NCBI GenBank assembly: GCA_964036295.1
Contig: OZ038471.1
Coordinates: 12,666,184 to 12,730,183 of the forward strand
Reading direction: 5' to 3'
DNA: 64,000 nt
Source: Plumapathes pennacea
Taxonomy: Eukaryota > Cnidaria > Anthozoa > Antipatharia > Myriopathidae
Shown piece by piece: positions 22,701 to 33,565 of the stretch (the first letter of the stretch is position 1; each line of letters starts with the position of its first letter). The notes below the pieces were generated by a model. The model saw only the letters and a program-made list of their open reading frames with translations, had not been told where the DNA came from and made no database searches. The translations under genes were made by a program, and so were the position numbers.

Positions 22701-25700
22701 TCAAAAATGGGTTAGTTTTTTAATGAAAACAAATTGGTGTGTACAGTCAACTTGGAAAATGGAGGATTAGATTAGATTAGCTGCTTTTGGCTAGAAAGGT
22801 CTAAGCATACAGGTAACACCGTAACAGAATTCGCCTGCAATAGCTTTGATCAGCAGATGAAGCTTCACATATTGTTTTATGCACCTTCATGATAATTTGC
22901 AGAGCACATATATCATCAATAACTACAGTTACAATAGTCAAAAGATTACAATAACTATTTAACTAATTAACAATGACTGCAGTAAGAGTTATATCTTATG
23001 TTTGACTGATTTTAAATTATTTGAAATAAACAACTAAATGAATATAAAATACACCAATGATAAATTTACACCCTGCGCCCTATAAAGTGGAGAGGTTTGC
23101 CTTTATACAGAATTGTACCTAAGCACTATACTGAGTTGTCCTGTTGACACTTCTCTCGTAGCTGCTGGCTTCACTGGATACAGCACAGCTAACATGGAAG
23201 ACAACGCCCCACCCGCGTATTCGGGCGGCGAGAACTTCTTTACTGTGTTTGGAGTGTTCTTTCCCAGTGCTACAGGAGTCCTAGCTGGCATCAACATGAG
23301 CGGAGACCTTAAAGATCCGTCAACAAACATACCAGCAGGAACTCTGGCTGCCTTAGGATTCAGGTACAACACTCGACCGATTAACCCTTTCGCTTCCAAA
23401 TTCAAAACACAGATTCTCTCAACCTATTAAAAGGAAAATTACGAGGAATGTAGTGAGAATTGATAGTTTGATCAGCTATTATCTGAGCAAGGTATTAAAA
23501 GTCATAAAGTTCTCCTTACTGTTTGATATATTTCTGGTGAGAAACTGAAGGAGAAAATCGAAGCACTCGACCAATTAACACTGGTCAGCGTTTGTCGCTA
23601 TCTAAAGCCTTAGCCAAACGAGATGCAGGTCGACGTAAGTCGATGCAAGTTCGACATGACATTAAACTTGCATCGACTTGCAGAAGGGTGACCAAGGGAG
23701 ACGCAAGTCGGTGCAAGCTCATGCGAGCTTTGTAAAAACTATTTATTTTCTTTTTACGGTTCTGAGTCAGAATCCGAATCATGTCTCGCTCGAGCTGAAA
23801 CTTAATAAGTAGGCGTTATTTTTAATTGATTAATTTGTTTATTTTCGATTTAGACTTGCTTTAGTTTGGCAACGTGCTCTTCGCTGTTGTAGGTGAAAAA
23901 CATGCGTCGAACATGTTCAAAATCGATGCAAGTCCGCGCAAGTTTGAAAACTTTATCGACTTGCGTCAACTTGCACCTCGTTTGTCCAGGGCTTAATTTT
24001 CTCTAACTGGAGGTAAAGTTTAAGTTCAGGTTCAAGCTCCGTTTTTAAGCTCGGCACCTACGAGGTAGGAGCGAGCTTTATGTGAACGGTCCAACAGGAA
24101 TGTGTCAATGTGTCCCGGTGCTGCCGTGAAGGTGACTGCTCTTACTATTTGTTTTTGTTTCTAGTGGAGTACTTTACATCCTGTTTGTGATCCTTCTTGG
24201 TGCCGTGTGTACAAGAGAAGCTTTGCTGACAGATTACATGATTGCATCCAAGGTAAGATTTTTTCAACCTCGGTGATGTAACCGAGACAGCAAGTATTAC
24301 TTTGTGTCGTGTCTTGTACAAGTACAGCACAAAACTGTGCCGAACGAATGTTCTTCACCCAAAGCCGGATTCGTGGTTTACTCTGTAACGGTTTTACGTA
24401 ACGATTTTTGTAAGTACATTTAATGCAACGGGCCTCGTCTGTGCAATCATTACCAAATATTTGGTCAAGTTTCCTCTAATGAAGGGCCCACACTTCAATT
24501 ATCAACGAAGTTCACTCATAACAGAGTTTAACATATCCGTAGAAGTGATTGGCCAATGCAGTTCTGATCTTTTTAGTTGAATAGCAGCGATCATTTGGAT
24601 TATATTAAAGTCACTATTGTTGTGTTTTAGATGGAATGCACTCAGTATAATTTTCCCTCGTGTCACCTCGTGATTGCAGTTGTCTGTTATGTCTCCCTTA
24701 CAGGTTTCTCTTGTTGGTGTGTTGTTCTTGTTTGGCTTGTACGTCTCCTCTCTTTCCTCGTGCCTCGGCGCTCAGTATGGCGCTCCACGAGTTCTGCAGT
24801 GTATTAGTTGGGAAAACGTTGTTCCCCTTATCAAGCCTCTCGGCAAAGGCGTAAGTTCCTTATTCTTTTATATGTTTTAGTACGGCGGTTAATAGTGGGT
24901 CGTCGGTTAGTGTGCGACCTCGAGCAAGAGGTTTACGGGTTTTGGTACCGCTGAGGGTACTCAACATCAAACGCTGACATTTTTATGTGACGCGGCACCG
25001 TTTAGGGGTCGGGTGTGTGCAGTCGAATGAATTTTTTTTTTGTTTATAAACGGCAAGGGATAAAGTGCTTCGTGATATCATCTTTATAGCAATTAAAGGC
25101 ATCAAAACCTTCAATTCTTGGTATGCTTTTATGGTACCTTTTAGGGGTCAAAGTAAGCTCGAGCCACGCCTGTTTTCAAAGCTGACGACGTTAGATAAAA
25201 TAACTTTACCTTTACATTTTAGAGTCGTAGATTAAAATATTGCTTTTTTTTCTCCATAGAGAGGACCAAACAAGGAGCCTTACGTAGCTGCAATAAGCGT
25301 GGCAGCGGTTGCCATGGCATTTATTCTTATAGGCAACCTGAATGCTTTAGCACCTATAGTTACGATGCCATTCCTGCTGACTTACGCAGCAATAGACTAC
25401 GCTTATTTTAAACTTGCTATGAGCTATGACCTCCGGCAGAAACAAAAACTAGCTGAGCGTACTACTCCGGAAGCTGTGCCAACTAAAGATGCGTCAGCAA
25501 GTTCTAAATTAGTCACACTTGAACTAGGTGTAAATGGAAAGTATGGCGCGGCCGACTTGGAAAAACATGACTTTGGTTCGGTCCGATTTAGCCCAGATGA
25601 ATCAGAAAAAGATGATTCTGATGAGAAAGAAAACATCCATAAAGATGACGTGCCTGAGACTGATGCAGACTCGGGTGGCGACAATAGGACCCAGTTTCAA

Positions 25701-28700
25701 AAAACCGGAGAGGACACGCCCCTTGGCGAGGAAACTAACAATGCATTCGCCGCCAGTGATACATCCCTTCTGGTGCAACAAAAAGCGAAACAAGGTCAGT
25801 CTTAGAGCGTGTTCTTTTGGGACTATTCCGTCTGTTTCTATTCCAGAATAAACGGTAATCGTGTTCTTTTGAGAACTATATCTGATTCCGGAATGAACGG
25901 AATAGTGTTCCGTCCATTCTGCTCTCAATAGCAGAATAAACAGAATAGCGGATTATTCGGAATGGGCAGAATAGCCGGAAATCGTGTTCGTTTGGTACTT
26001 TTTGCCTTATTCTCTCACGTCTGCTATTCTGTTCTTTTGGGAACTGGTATTCTGCCATTCCTATTCCGGGATAGGATTATTAAACGGAATAGTCCCAGTA
26101 GAATGCACCCTAAAGATATGAGTATTGTCGTAACCACCCTGCCCTCGTTCTGAGTGACTTCACTTGTTGTGCATGAAGAAGTCAATGTCAGTGTTTTGTG
26201 GCAATTTGTTTTAGTCGAAGGGTCTCTTCGGTTGTTTCTTGCAATATCCACATACATGAAGACTTTAGAGGCAGGTCCCGGCTCAATTTTTCCCCATCTT
26301 GTCAACGTTCGTAATTATTAATAAATTTAACTATGTTTGCGTTTGCGTTTTGTTGATTGTTTTCTTGTTTGTTTGTTTGTTTTTCAGAATCGCCAAAGAA
26401 GGTGAAAAGTTTCAGCGAAGAAAGACAAATCAAATGGGAGATTGAGAAACAACCATCTTCCTATTATTCTGACTTATGTAACAGATGGGTTTCGTTAGCT
26501 GGGGTGAGTTGTGAAAACGTTAGAAAAACAGTAAATGTATTTATTTGTTGACTCTATTTAATTTATAAATCAGAAGTTATCTGAACAGTCTATAGAGCCG
26601 TTTCCGCGTGACTGTCGAAAGTAATCGTGCGATTGCTTTGGTTTTGCGTTTGCTACGCTTTCCGATTGATCCTAACAAGTTTAGCAACATTCTTGGCCAG
26701 TGAAAAGCAAAAGCAAAACCTGGTTGCGATATTCTCACGCAAGAAAGCAAGTGGCGATGGCGTGGTCTCGCACTGGTGATTGGTTAGTAAACCAATCGCA
26801 ATTACTTGGCTTTGGTTTTGGTTTTGTTCGTACTTCTAATGGTCCGACGTGTTTTTTCTCGCCTCATTGATTGGCTCTGTGATTGCTTTGGTTTTGGTTT
26901 TCGACAGTCATCCGAAAAGCGCTCTAATTCGGTAGGTTTATACAGAATAATATAAGTTCTTTACGAGATAAGCCCCCTTATAATCACAAATTGATCTACA
27001 AACGAATAATTGAAACTGCAGATATCTGACATCATTATTACACAACGCTGTCATTTCTGACACTCAAAATCACAAGTTCCAGTAAAGACCTGGGACTATA
27101 AAATGATAATTAAAAAGAAATAGCACAAATCATAAAATGATTATACTATGTCAGTTATAGAATTCTTACAAATTACGATTAAAAAAACTATAGGAAACTA
27201 TTATAGTTCACTTTAATTTTTAGCTGACTAATACTAAATTTTTATTCACCAATCCATACATATCTGCTTAATACACTATTTCTGAACTTTCGAGTGCAAT
27301 CAAATTGATGTATTATGCTATGGATCTGAAAATTTGCATGTCTGCATATTATGCGATGATTTTTCCATTTCTGGCACTCCAAACGCCCGAGGTAATGAAT
27401 TTTTTGTCACATGGTGCACTTTTAGGCCATGTGACCAGATCCTGCAAAGGGGGCTTGTTGAACCCAATTGCCAGTTTTGAATCGAATTGCAAGCTTTGTG
27501 TTTCTTCTATTTGCAGGTCTTTGTCAGCATTCTAATAATGTTTCTTATCAACTGGGGCTATGCACTTGCCAACATTTCTGTTGCACTTATTGTCTATATC
27601 TACATCGGCCAAGCAAATCCAGGATTATCAAAAGGTACGCTTTATGTTATGCTTTTTATTTTTAAACATTCACCGCCAGTTTATACATGAAACATGGAAT
27701 AAACGACATTATCTATTTTATCAGATCAATACCGGTGGATTTCTTCTGTGTAGTAATTGCCATGAAATATCGTTGACATTCCGTGCTTATAATATAACTG
27801 TTGTTAAAACGGATCAATAACCTGTAATATATCGTAGTTCTGACTCAGTTTGGAAAAGTTGGCAAACCCTTGATGGACACCCTACCTCATTACATAAAAC
27901 GAGGTCCTAAAAATTGTGAGGATGAAATTCCCAGTAAACTTTTTTAAAATGTTTGAGGTTTTTGCATTATTTGGGTAATATTTATGCGAAGGAGGCAGCA
28001 AATCAACACCGATAGCAGAAACTGACCGGGATCAGCGGAGGTTCTGGGGATGCAGGTTCAGTAACGCAAGGTTTCCCTAGTAATCCCGCGGGTTGAAATA
28101 ATCAAAATAACGCGCCAGAGACTTTTTCCGGATTCGTCGAGTGACATTGCTGGCCAATCAAATGCGGCCATGTGCACATGCGCACGACGTTATGATGTTC
28201 CAGCACATGCTCAATAATCGCGTTCTACTCATTTAGTGTGTGCGAGTGGACAAATTATGGAAAATACAGCAGCTTATCAATGCTTTCGGACAGACAGCAT
28301 TTCACTTCCATTGTAGAACCCCAGCCTATAGTTTATAAATTATATTTGACAGAAGTGGCGCGCGGATTTTGGCCATATTTTAAAACGGATGGGACCGGAA
28401 ATTGGCCAAGATAAGTTCGCTGCTGTTACGTTTTTGTCATTTTGTTCCTCAAGTGTCTTGTTCTGTAAATCTGTGTTTGGTAGGAATTGCGAGTGACTTC
28501 GTCTTTACCAAGTGGTTGCAGTCTCTGTGGGAAAAACTGACCAGGTTTGTACTAGCTACTCAGTCATTGTATCATTGATATTGAGAGGAATCTGCTCCGT
28601 ATCAACCTCAAATTGACCACACCTCAGATATCAGGGCATCATTATGATTAGTCGAGTGAAAATGGGTACTGGCAAAATTTGCCTCTTCAAGGGTAAATCC

Positions 28701-29431
28701 GGGTCAATATATAACGCGTTCCCGTTTAATATAGCCTCATCTAAACACGCTGGAATTTGGGAGAACACGAGGACGCCGAGTGGTTTCCTTAGCTACTCGA
28801 GTGTTCTCCCAACTTCCCGCGTGTTTAGATGAGGCTATATTACACGGGAACGCGTTGTATATTTCTTTTATAAATAATTAGTCATTCAAATACATCACGT
28901 ATTACGTCAGCGTGTAATATATTCTCATCTTACACGGTATTTACTCGATATTTACAAACAGCTCAGTATAATTGATGTAATGGTACCGTAAAATAGCATC
29001 ATGTTCCAAATAACGTATCAGACAGCTCCAAGCAGCAGTTGTCTGTCCTTTACAGAGGCCCTCTCACCGTAGATGCTTTGCGCGCCCTGTGACTGACGGC
29101 GGCCATTTTCGTGTCATACGAAAATGGCTGATTCTCATATTTTTTCTGTTTTATTGCGAAATAACTCAACACAAACGCTCCTGTTGTAAATATAAACATA
29201 GGCGCGCAAAACATCTACGGTGAGAGGATCTCTTTTACATTACTAATCATGTGTGCGGTTTATAATTTTTCCTTCAGGAAAAGCTCACCAGAGCAGCAAA
29301 TTGTGGTAGTGCCGAAGACTGGTATTCCATACGGCCTTTCCACCTATCAATTGACCGAGGAAAATGCAGACTTTGCTTACCGAGACAAACGCCATCACTC
29401 TTCGGTTGTGACGACTATTGGACCTCAGTAG
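16779..29431 (+). CDS. SLC12A8: SLC12A8-type cation-chloride cotransporter family membrane protein, complete
   Basis: SLC12A8 (CCC9) is a divergent SLC12 member with an APC-type transmembrane fold. Its substrate is debated; mammalian SLC12A8 has been reported, and disputed, as a nicotinamide mononucleotide carrier. Thirteen exons: 16779-16967, 18573-18651, 20627-20694, 21613-21804, 22284-22515, 23162-23363, 24165-24252, 24704-24850, 25260-25794, 26388-26503, 27517-27634, 28484-28544, 29278-29431. All are GT..AG and phases close, giving 726 residues (human about 714). Blocks include [93 protein letters not shown] and the SLC12A8-specific tail [21 protein letters not shown] hydrophilic loop in exon 9 (about residues 460-570) is acidic. 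The start ATG has A at -3 and G at +4. The 3' end is duplicated as a dead copy at 47838-52612. Confidence 0.95.
18108..18320 (-). pseudogene. Non-LTR retrotransposon endonuclease fragment
   Basis: A 69-codon open piece on the minus strand in SLC12A8 intron 1. It reads [14 protein letters not shown], then a spacer, then [10 protein letters not shown], the GDFN(A/S)H motif of apurinic-type endonucleases of CR1/L2/Jockey retroelements. No other domain is attached here, so it is a truncated relic. Confidence 0.75.
18990..19288. mobile_element. TA-flanked MITE family 'GAGC', copy 2, degraded
   Basis: GAGCTGTTTACATGACTGTT at the left and GGACAGTCATCCGAAAAGC at the right match the family ends with several substitutions, and the TA flanks are lost. 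It lies in SLC12A8 intron 2. Confidence 0.6.
19464..19781. mobile_element. TA-flanked MITE family 'GAGC', copy 3
   Basis: GAGCGGTTTTCCGATGACTG and its complement at the right end are flanked by TA. The interior has the family's ACCAAAACCAAAACC tract. It lies in SLC12A8 intron 2, 175 bp after copy 2. Confidence 0.8.
19810..20270. mobile_element. Nested foldback elements in SLC12A8 intron 2
   Basis: Outer arms AATAATACATGGGTGCGCAG..ATATGAAATTT and the near-complement ending GTGTATTATT bracket 461 bp. Within them an independent palindrome (19905-20044; ATTACACGGTGGCGCGAAG and complement) has its own axis at AACGAGCACTTCACGAG. One foldback element seems to have inserted into another of the same class. 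Confidence 0.65.
20285..20450. repeat. Foldback repeat with GAGATTTCCG arms
   Basis: TGATACAGAGATTTCCGTCA at the left is mirrored by GGCGGAAATCTCTATATCA at the right. A small palindrome (ACACATGTAAAAATATCATA and complement) forms the middle near 20360-20393. It lies in SLC12A8 intron 2. Confidence 0.55.
20957..21352. mobile_element. G/C-tract-ended MITE in SLC12A8 intron 3
   Basis: Begins CCTGGGGGAGGGAGGGAGG and ends in a poly-C tract plus CACTCACCCTCCCAG. Internal words such as GTGTACACCCTTTTTATGCC and CTTGAAAAGGGACCCC parallel the insertion at 57089-57492. No target duplication is visible. Confidence 0.5.
21958..22150 (+). mobile_element. tRNA-derived SINE-like element in SLC12A8 intron 4
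   Basis: The 5' part has tRNA character: TGGCAGAGTGTCGGTTAGGG then GCCGGACTCGAAATCCC and GGTTCCAGGTTTAAGTCC, resembling degenerate A and B boxes. A second unit (GCCCCGGGTTCAAATCC at about 22060) looks like another B box. A tRNA-unrelated tail follows. It does not fold as an intact tRNA. Confidence 0.55.
22516..23161. other. SLC12A8 intron 5, nothing distinct
   Basis: A/T-rich sequence between exons 5 and 6. I see no coding block, clear inverted ends or structured repeat. Confidence 0.5.
23385..23570. mobile_element. TTAA-family MITE, degraded, in SLC12A8 intron 6
   Basis: TTAACCCTTTCGCTTCCAAA at the left matches the family end, and internal AAGTTCTCCTTACTGTTTGA and GGTGAGAAACTGAAGGAG match copy 1 at 3581-3784. 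The right terminal repeat is lost. Confidence 0.55.
23603..23997. mobile_element. MITE with ACTTGCATCG sub-repeats in SLC12A8 intron 6
   Basis: AAAGCCTTAGCCAAACGAGA at the left and CTCGTTTGTCCAGGGCTTAA at the right form imperfect inverted ends. Between them the words GTCGATGCAAGTT and AACTTGCATCGACTTGC recur in both orientations. No coding capacity. Confidence 0.6.
24890..25010 (+). repeat. Possible degenerate tRNA-derived SINE head
   Basis: GTCGGTTAGTGTGCGACCTC and GGGTTTTGGTACCGC loosely resemble tRNA A and B boxes at about the right spacing in SLC12A8 intron 8. The resemblance is weak and no SINE tail is evident. Confidence 0.25.
25802..26114. mobile_element. MITE with GGGACTATTCCG inverted ends in SLC12A8 intron 9
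   Basis: TTAGAGCGTGTTCTTTTGGG then ACTATTCCG at the left is mirrored by CGGAATAGTCCCAGTAGAAT then GCACCCTAA at the right. Internal copies of GTGTTCTTTTGAGAAC and GAATAGCGG occur. It starts only 8 bp after the exon 9 donor, so the donor sits nearly at the element boundary. Confidence 0.65.
26595..26924. mobile_element. TA-flanked MITE family 'GAGC', copy 4 (SLC12A8 intron 10)
   Basis: GAGCCGTTTCCGCGTGACTG at the left and GACAGTCATCCGAAAAGC then GCTC at the right, with TA on both sides. Its duplicate is at 48014-48327, so this insertion predates the segmental duplication. Confidence 0.8.
28708..28862. repeat. Palindromic element in SLC12A8 intron 12
   Basis: ATATAACGCGTTCCCGT then AATATAGCCTCATCTAAACA at the left is mirrored to CGGGAACGCGTTGTATAT at the right, with the axis near GGTTTCCTTAGC. 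Its duplicate is at 51887-52041. Confidence 0.75.
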
Positions 29432-30211
29432 AGCCGTGAACGTCCCACATCCAAAAAATATGGTTATTTATTTGGCTGAAAGTCTAAATTATAGTGAACC
29501 GTCTCATTTTTATTTATTCGTTTAGTAGGTTACAATTGAAAAAATCAACAGAATGAAGAATATATAAATGAACCGCGTTTTATTTTGAATGAAAATGAAG
29601 ATCAAAGTTTGCGTTTTAAATTGTAAATATTGTTTTCGGGAGCTTATAACGGGACTTTGCTTTAATCCATTCTATTTACTGCCCAGGGCAGTGATTCACG
29701 TTGAACGTGTTCCAGTGATGTCAAAGAAGATATTATTTCATAAATATATACAGAATTTAAATTTCTGTGCTGTCAAATGTCCGTCTGCGAGTATCTATTT
29801 ATTTGTCCGTCTATTAAGACGGTTTTTCGAGGACGATTTAATCGACTAGACAGGTAACTCGCCCATATAGCCCCGTCTTTAATTCACACAATACATTGAA
29901 TATCAAAACATTTCGTTATACATCCAAGAACATATCCTTATACCTTCATGCAATTCTAGTATTACGCCGAGACTGCATGTACTCTGATTTTGACATTAGG
30001 CCAAAAATGGCCTAATCTCAAGAATCTCAAACACTTCAAAGTTTCAGAAAAGCTTTCTGGGACTATAACGAGACTTTCTGCAATACATTTTTATGATCAT
30101 TTTTATGATCTTTAAATTGAAAACGGTGAAAGTTCATCCCTTGGGAGCTGCGCGGGAGCGCCACGCTTTCTTACACCTTTTCTGCCTTTCGTACCGTCTT
30201 TACTTCATATA
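29432..30211. other. SLC12A8 3' UTR and downstream region
   Basis: Follows the SLC12A8 stop. Nearly identical sequence recurs at 52613-54855 apart from a Helitron insertion there. A small open frame at 29589-29849 is preserved in both copies, but only because the DNA is duplicated. I see no independent gene. Confidence 0.6.
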
Positions 30212-30770
30212 CAGTAGAACCCTGCTATTCGAACTCTCAAGGGAATCGAGAAATAGTTCGAGATAGCGGGGTTCTACCGAGGTGGAGTTTCTATCAAGTT
30301 CAATTTCCAGGGAAACGAATTCTGTTCGAGATAGCGGGGTTCTACCGAGGTGGAGTTTCTATCAAGTTCAATTTCCAGGGAAACGAATTCTGTTCGAGAT
30401 AGCGGGGTTCTACCGAGGTGGAGTTTCTATCAAGTTCAATTTCCAGGGAAACGAATTCTGTTCGAGATAGCGGGGTTCTACCGAGGTGGAGTTTCTATCA
30501 AGTTCAATTTCCAGGGAAACGAATTCTGTTCGAGATAGCGGGGTTCTACCGAGGTGGAGTTTCTATCAAGTTCAATTTCCAGGGAAACGAATTCTGTTCG
30601 AGATAGCGGGGTTCTACCGAGGTGGAGTTTCTATCAAGTTCAATTTCCAGGGAAACGAATTCTGTTCGAGATAGCGGGGTTCTACCGAGGTGGAGTTTCT
30701 ATCAAGTTCAATTTCCAGGGAAACGAATTCTGTTCGAGATAGCGGGGACTTGAGATGCGGAGTTCTACTG
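30212..30770. mobile_element. Tigger-like MITE with expanded 68-bp tandem repeat
   Basis: Ends CAGTAGAACCCTGCTAT and GATGCGGAGTTCTACTG, with TA on both sides, are like pogo/Tigger terminal repeats. Inside, a 68-bp unit (GTTCGAGATAGCGGGGTTCT..AGGGAAACGAATTCT) is repeated seven times head-to-tail with almost no divergence, about 30258-30750. The paralogous element at 54856-55007 has a single unit: 559 bp versus 152 bp, a difference of six units. The repeated frame of 62 codons is an artefact of the repeat. Confidence 0.85.
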
Positions 30771-30899
30771 TATACCCAGTTGAACATTGTGTAAAGTCCT
30801 TCTGAAGACACTTGTGCCGTAGGTAATCAAATTTAGAGGTCTTTTTACTACTTGAAGCAGAAAGCTAACGGAAAGTTGCTCAACCTTTGTGAATTCAAC

Positions 30900-31240
30900 A
30901 TGGCGTCCAAAGAATCCGCCAGTACAAGATCTAGTTCTAACTTGGAATCCTATACAAGTGAGCAAATACAAGTCAGAGCTATTCAACACTGAATTAACGA
31001 AATATCTTTAATCCGTTGCATTTCAAGAAACCTTGAGTCAAACGCTGAAGAGCGTCATCGACGAAGCTGTCAAAGTGGCAACGAGGCCTCTCAAAGAAAA
31101 GATCAACTATCTTAAGAGCTAGCTCTTCCTGAAACGCCGACGCTATAACGTTCGCATAACTTGAATTGAGGAAGAAGAGTGACAAGATTGCTGCTGAAAG
31201 GTAATTTGCTTTCTTTGACAAGGAATTGGGAGTAAGCTCG
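30900..31240 (+). pseudogene. Possible retroelement ORF1-like relic, copy A
   Basis: From ATG at 30900 the frame reads MASKESASTRSSSNLESYT then SEQIQ, where four extra bases relative to copy B (55137) shift it. In copy B the frame goes on as ELFNTELTKYL, a stop, then FQETLSQTLKSVIDEAVKV and PLKEKINYLKSQLF, an amphipathic coiled-coil-like stretch. It could be an ORF1 or N-terminal remnant of a retroelement, or an unrelated dead exon. I do not recognise it. Confidence 0.35.
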
Positions 31241-31295
31241 TTTAAATGTGTACGTGCATTATTACAGATTAAGAATAATAAAATCACTATATTAA

Positions 31296-31498
31296 CCCTT
31301 TCACTCCCAAGAGTGATCAACTTCAATTTTCTCTTTTCAGTCTCCCACCAGAGATATATCATACAGTATGGAGAATTTGGCTTTTGATACCTTGCTCAAA
31401 TGACAGCTGATTAAAACACAAATTTTCTTTCCATCACTTATACATTTCCTCATTTTATGATTGGGAGAATTTGTATTTTGAGCTTGGGAGGGAAAGGG
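31296..31498. mobile_element. TTAA-flanked MITE, copy 3A
   Basis: CCCTTTCACTCCCAAGAGTG at the left and GCTTGGGAGGGAAAGGG at the right are directly flanked by TTAA on both sides. Duplicate at 55576-55765. Confidence 0.8.
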
Positions 31499-31689
31499 TT
31501 AAGTTAAATTGTGAGATAACACTCGTTAATCTAAATATCACCAAATAATAACAATAATATTGATAATTACAAATTAACTAAATCTAAGCTAAAACAATAT
31601 TAAGTAGCCTAAGCCTAGAAGGAAGAACAATATTAAGTAGCCTAAGTAAATACACAAACTCTATTTAAACCCAGTAAAAACAATGATGA

Positions 31690-33565
31690 AACGTATGCAG
31701 CAGGCTTGTTTGAGTAAATATCAAAGTCATGTGGTACAGAGGTGGCAAGAACATGCAATATTGGTTGTGAGAGAAAGATTTTGTACTGTTGATTTGAAAA
31801 TTGCAGAAGAAGTTATATTTCTTGTGTCATTAGGCAGGTTGTTCCACAGCCTAACTGCTAAGTTGGAAAAGGAATTGTGCAAAAACCTACATTATAGATA
31901 CATTTATGTAACAATACTAATGCCTGAATGTAACGCCTATGCCGTAAGCTATCAAGGTCTACAAGATTAAGTAAGCTGTCATATGACTGAGATTTAGCTA
32001 CATTAAGAAAAGTCCGGATTGCATATTGGTTGGTAATTTCGAGTTTCTGAGAGAGGCCATGTGTCAGTCCCACTAATACTGGAGAGCAGTATTCCAAATG
32101 TGGCAAGATGAAAGCCTTGTAGATCTTAATCATAACATCCATAGGGATAAATTTACGAAGCCGCCTGAGGGAGGCAACTTTGGTATTAACCTTGTTACAA
32201 CTAAGTTTTAGGTGAGACTTAAAGCTTAGGGTGTTGTCTATAGTGAGACCCAGAAGTTTGAATTTGTCAACAACCTCTAATGGCTGGCCATCAGCTTCTG
32301 AATAAAACTGATATGGTACCAACTCCTTTCTCAGGGACAGAACCTTCGTCTTTGTGTCGTTAATTGTTAAGTAATATTATAGTTAAACCAGGCAACAAGC
32401 AAATTAAGATCATTCTGGACAATAACCTGTAACGTATCAGCATTAACATGGGATGAATACTCAGTTGTATCATCTGCATACAGTCTGAGAGATACATTGT
32501 TCACAAAAAAGTTCAGGTCGTTAATAAACAAGTTAAACAGTTTGTGGACCCAGGATTGAGCCCTGAGGTACCCCATGTTTAATTATTGCAAAGTCAGAGA
32601 AGGAGTTACTCACTCTTACTCGTTGCTTTCTCTGAGTTAAGTATGAACGTATAAGGGCAGTAGCATTGTCTATAAAACCATAGGCCTTGAGCTTACTAAT
32701 TAGTAGACTATGGCAAACAGAGTCAAAGGCTCTGGAGAGATCAACAGCTACAGCAACGACTTGAATGTTCACCATTGTCTAGGGAGATCCGGAAGTCTTC
32801 AGTCATCTTAAGCAGTGCTGTCATGCAAGAGTGGCCTTTGAGGAAACCAGATAGATTGTCAGATAGTATTTGATTGGCGAATTCAAACAGCTGATTGTAT
32901 TGAATCCTTTCAAAAATCTTGGAGATCGATGTTAGGATGGAAACTGGGCGAAAGTTGGTTTTGTCTGTTTCACTTTCCTTAAACACTGGGCTGACGTTGC
33001 TCTCGTTCCACTTGCTAGGCCATACACATGCATTAATGCAGTGGTTTATAAGTTTGGTCAACGGTGAAGAGATGTAAGGACCTGCGATACGGAGAATCCT
33101 TGGCGAGATCAAGTCAGGGTCCGTAGCCTTGTTAGGCTTTAGTCCGTTCAGCAATTCCATAACTTCCGGTGCCTCCACTGTATGAAAAGAGAATTTAATA
33201 TCCTTGAATCTTTGATGTATTTCCTGGACACTCGGATGAAAAGAAAATGCCCCCTCGTGTAGATTAGGAATATGGTCAGCCACACAGTTCACAAAATAAT
33301 TGTTGAAGGTGTTAGCAACTTTAATAGGATCTGTTATAAGATGCTCTGACGACTTACATGCACTCTTAGTTGGTAAAAGTGGTTTGAACTTCGTCCAGAA
33401 CTCACCAGGATGTTTGCAATCAGTAGCTGCTTGGATACAGTAATACTTCAGTGACCTGCGCTTTAATGATGTTACAAGGTTTCTGTGAAGTCTAAACTGT
33501 TCCCAGTTGTGGTCAGACTTGTTCTTGGGAAACTTCCTGAGAAGTCTATTACGTCTTATATGATA
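31690..33565 (-). pseudogene. CR1/Jockey-type non-LTR reverse transcriptase, broken, copy A
   Basis: Minus-strand ORF2 remnant split by frameshifts. In order: a linker (NHCINACVWPSKWNESNVSP), RT palm and finger motifs (FRPVSILTSISKIFERIQYN, AVDLSRAFDSVCHSLLISKL, HGVPQGSILGP, LRLYADDTTEY) and a C-terminal region (FKLLGLTIDNTLSFKSHLKL, FILPHLEYCSPV). The YADD catalytic motif is intact, but the frame breaks near 32760 and 32560, and relative to copy B about 100 bp near 31890 are missing. No endonuclease is attached. The family could be CR1, L2 or a related clade; phylogeny would be needed to choose. Confidence 0.85.

Noticed and set aside
29589-29849. 86-codon open frame kept in both duplicates (also 52770-53030)
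   Set aside because: Conservation only reflects recent duplication of the SLC12A8 3' flank; no domain, no start context, no splice link.
30282-30742. Five overlapping identical 62-codon frames
   Set aside because: They are the 68-bp tandem unit read repeatedly; period 68 is not a multiple of three and the array is inside a MITE.
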